From positions 566,133-630,132 of the forward strand of contig NZ_NIHB01000002.1 of NCBI RefSeq assembly GCF_002591915.1: a stretch of 64,000 nucleotides of DNA, written 5' to 3'. Positions 63,327-64,000 of the stretch are shown here, piece after piece. Under the pieces are notes generated by a model. The model had not been told where the DNA came from. It did no database searches and saw only the letters and a list, made by a program, of their open reading frames with translations. Every line of letters begins with the position of its first letter. The first letter of the stretch is position 1. The stretch comes from Marinicella litoralis. Lineage in GTDB: Bacteria; Pseudomonadota; Gammaproteobacteria; Xanthomonadales; Marinicellaceae. Position numbers and translations under genes: made by a program.

Positions 63327-64000
63327 GTGAAAATTAATCAATCTATCCGATTCAACACATTTTTAGATTGCACATTATTCCCTCTTTTACTCTGCCTCAT
63401 ATTAATCCTTTCTAGCAATAACACAGCCGCACAAGAATTGCCTTTTGCCAATCTAAGCATCGCAGATGGTTTAGAAGATATGGTGATATTTGACATTGAA
63501 CAAGATGACCATGGCTTTCTGTGGATGACCACAAGAACTGGCATCAGTCGATTTGACGGCAATCAATTCTGGACATTCAACCGCTCAAATGGTCTGCCAC
63601 ATAATTTGGTAAGGGATTTATTGAAGGCCAAAAATGGCAAGCTTTGGGCTGCCTCAGAAGCAGGTTTGGCTTGGTTTGATGGTTATGAATTCAAATCAAT
63701 TTCGGAAGAATATTGGCCAAGCAACGTTTCAGCCAGGGCCTTACAAGAAGCCGCAGATGGTACCATTTGGGTAGCAACCTATGGTATGGGTATAGTGCAA
63801 ATTGACCCCAGTGGCAACCCCAAAATAATCAATCAATTTAATTCGTCGACCGGTTTTCCAAGCGATCGTTTTCGCAGCCTAATGATTGATGTGGATGGCC
63901 ACATTTGGGCAGGTGACTCAAAACGCGTGATCAGAATCAACAACGATGGCTACGAGGCAATTGAATGGAAGGCCGAAGCGTCTGAAATCCGCACCATTTT
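63327..64000 (+). CDS. Start of a two-component-regulator-propeller sensor protein (partial)
   Basis: The frame is open from GTG 63327 to the right edge, 224 codons, and continues beyond. Residues 1-36 form a signal peptide (cleavage near NTAAQE). Then come blades of the regulator-propeller type: LPFANLSIADGLED, IEQDDHGFLWMTTRTGISRFDGNQFWTF, LKAKNGKLWAASEAGLAWFDG, ALQEAADGTIWVATYGMGIVQID and LMIDVDGHIWAGDSKRVIRI, each with the D-x-x-G-x-[LI]-W pattern. Such proteins continue with Y_Y_Y, a membrane helix and a histidine kinase, GGDEF or HTH domain, which cannot be seen here. The ribosome site is weak. Confidence 0.8.
   Translation, partial: MKINQSIRFNTFLDCTLFPLLLCLILILSSNNTAAQELPFANLSIADGLEDMVIFDIEQDDHGFLWMTTRTGISRFDGNQFWTFNRSNGLPHNLVRDLLKAKNGKLWAASEAGLAWFDGYEFKSISEEYWPSNVSARALQEAADGTIWVATYGMGIVQIDPSGNPKIINQFNSSTGFPSDRFRSLMIDVDGHIWAGDSKRVIRINNDGYEAIEWKAEASEIRTI

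Noticed and set aside
1-64000. CRISPR array, prophage or insertion sequence
   Set aside because: No regularly spaced direct repeats, transposase, integrase or phage structural gene was seen.

Overview
The window looks like a chromosomal stretch of a moderately AT-rich gammaproteobacterium. Four things point there: an E. coli-like order of 2-oxoglutarate dehydrogenase genes, a bifunctional TyrA (chorismate mutase plus prephenate dehydrogenase), a DUF3301 protein, and a dksA-prfB-lysS cluster. The many secreted proteins and the short CTTCGACAGGCTCAG-type repeats suggest a free-living marine lineage such as Marinicella; that genus-level guess is inference. No prophage, insertion sequence, CRISPR array or rRNA operon was seen. 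There is one tRNA gene, tRNA-Leu(CAA).

Layout. 1-2.7 kb: the end of an unidentified gene, a crotonase, a small secreted NTF2-like protein and a TauE/SafE permease. 2.9-8.4 kb: the complete sucA-sucB-lpdA operon, closed by a terminator. 8.6-18.3 kb: a CIA30-like protein, a fasciclin-domain protein, a CsgG-like protein, tyrA, a Bax-inhibitor-like membrane protein, an acetyltransferase with a cysteine-repeat lipoprotein, RNase D, and a 5'-nucleotidase lipoprotein followed by a SUMF1-fold protein. 18.3-22.5 kb: Dps, a ribosome-hibernation factor, tRNA-Leu, a 48-residue small ORF with its own terminator, and two secreted proteins. 22.5-26.1 kb: YbjQ, then a four-gene operon on the minus strand (ECF sigma factor, membrane HEAT-repeat putative anti-sigma factor, two exported DUF4097 proteins) that looks like a self-contained envelope-response module.

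26.3-35.4 kb carries an App1-type phosphatase, a class-C beta-lactamase-fold hydrolase, a large lipoprotein ending in a type IV pilin-like domain, a small secreted protein, a DUF885 protein and a DUF819 permease. 35.4-35.9 kb is a gene-free stretch with short dispersed repeats. 35.9-45.3 kb holds acetoacetyl-CoA synthetase, a WYL regulator, a short DUF748 protein, a LuxR-HTH/VOC fusion, ppnN, a DUF3301 protein and an ABC exporter. 45.4-49.5 kb is a minus-strand operon dksA-prfB-lysS-PilZ-LysE, in which prfB has the classical +1 programmed frameshift and DksA has only two of the four zinc-finger cysteines. 50.0-57.8 kb is a closely spaced minus-strand run of six genes (TolB-like/amidohydrolase, maiA, GNAT, BaiN-like flavoprotein, acyl-CoA ligase, DUF3224). 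58-64 kb has an EamA transporter, an unknown protein, two SDR oxidoreductases, a DUF6624-DUF2891 protein and the start of a beta-propeller sensor.

How the genes relate. Central metabolism is represented by the whole 2-oxoglutarate dehydrogenase complex, plus acetoacetate activation (aacS) and maleylacetoacetate isomerase, which feeds acetoacetate from tyrosine breakdown. Stress and stationary-phase functions recur (Dps, HPF, DksA, PpnN, ECF operon). The least explained parts are the ECF/HEAT/DUF4097 operon, the lipoprotein-pilin fusion, the four-repeat secreted protein at 19.8-22.0 kb, and the promoter-plus-hairpin leader upstream of ppnN.
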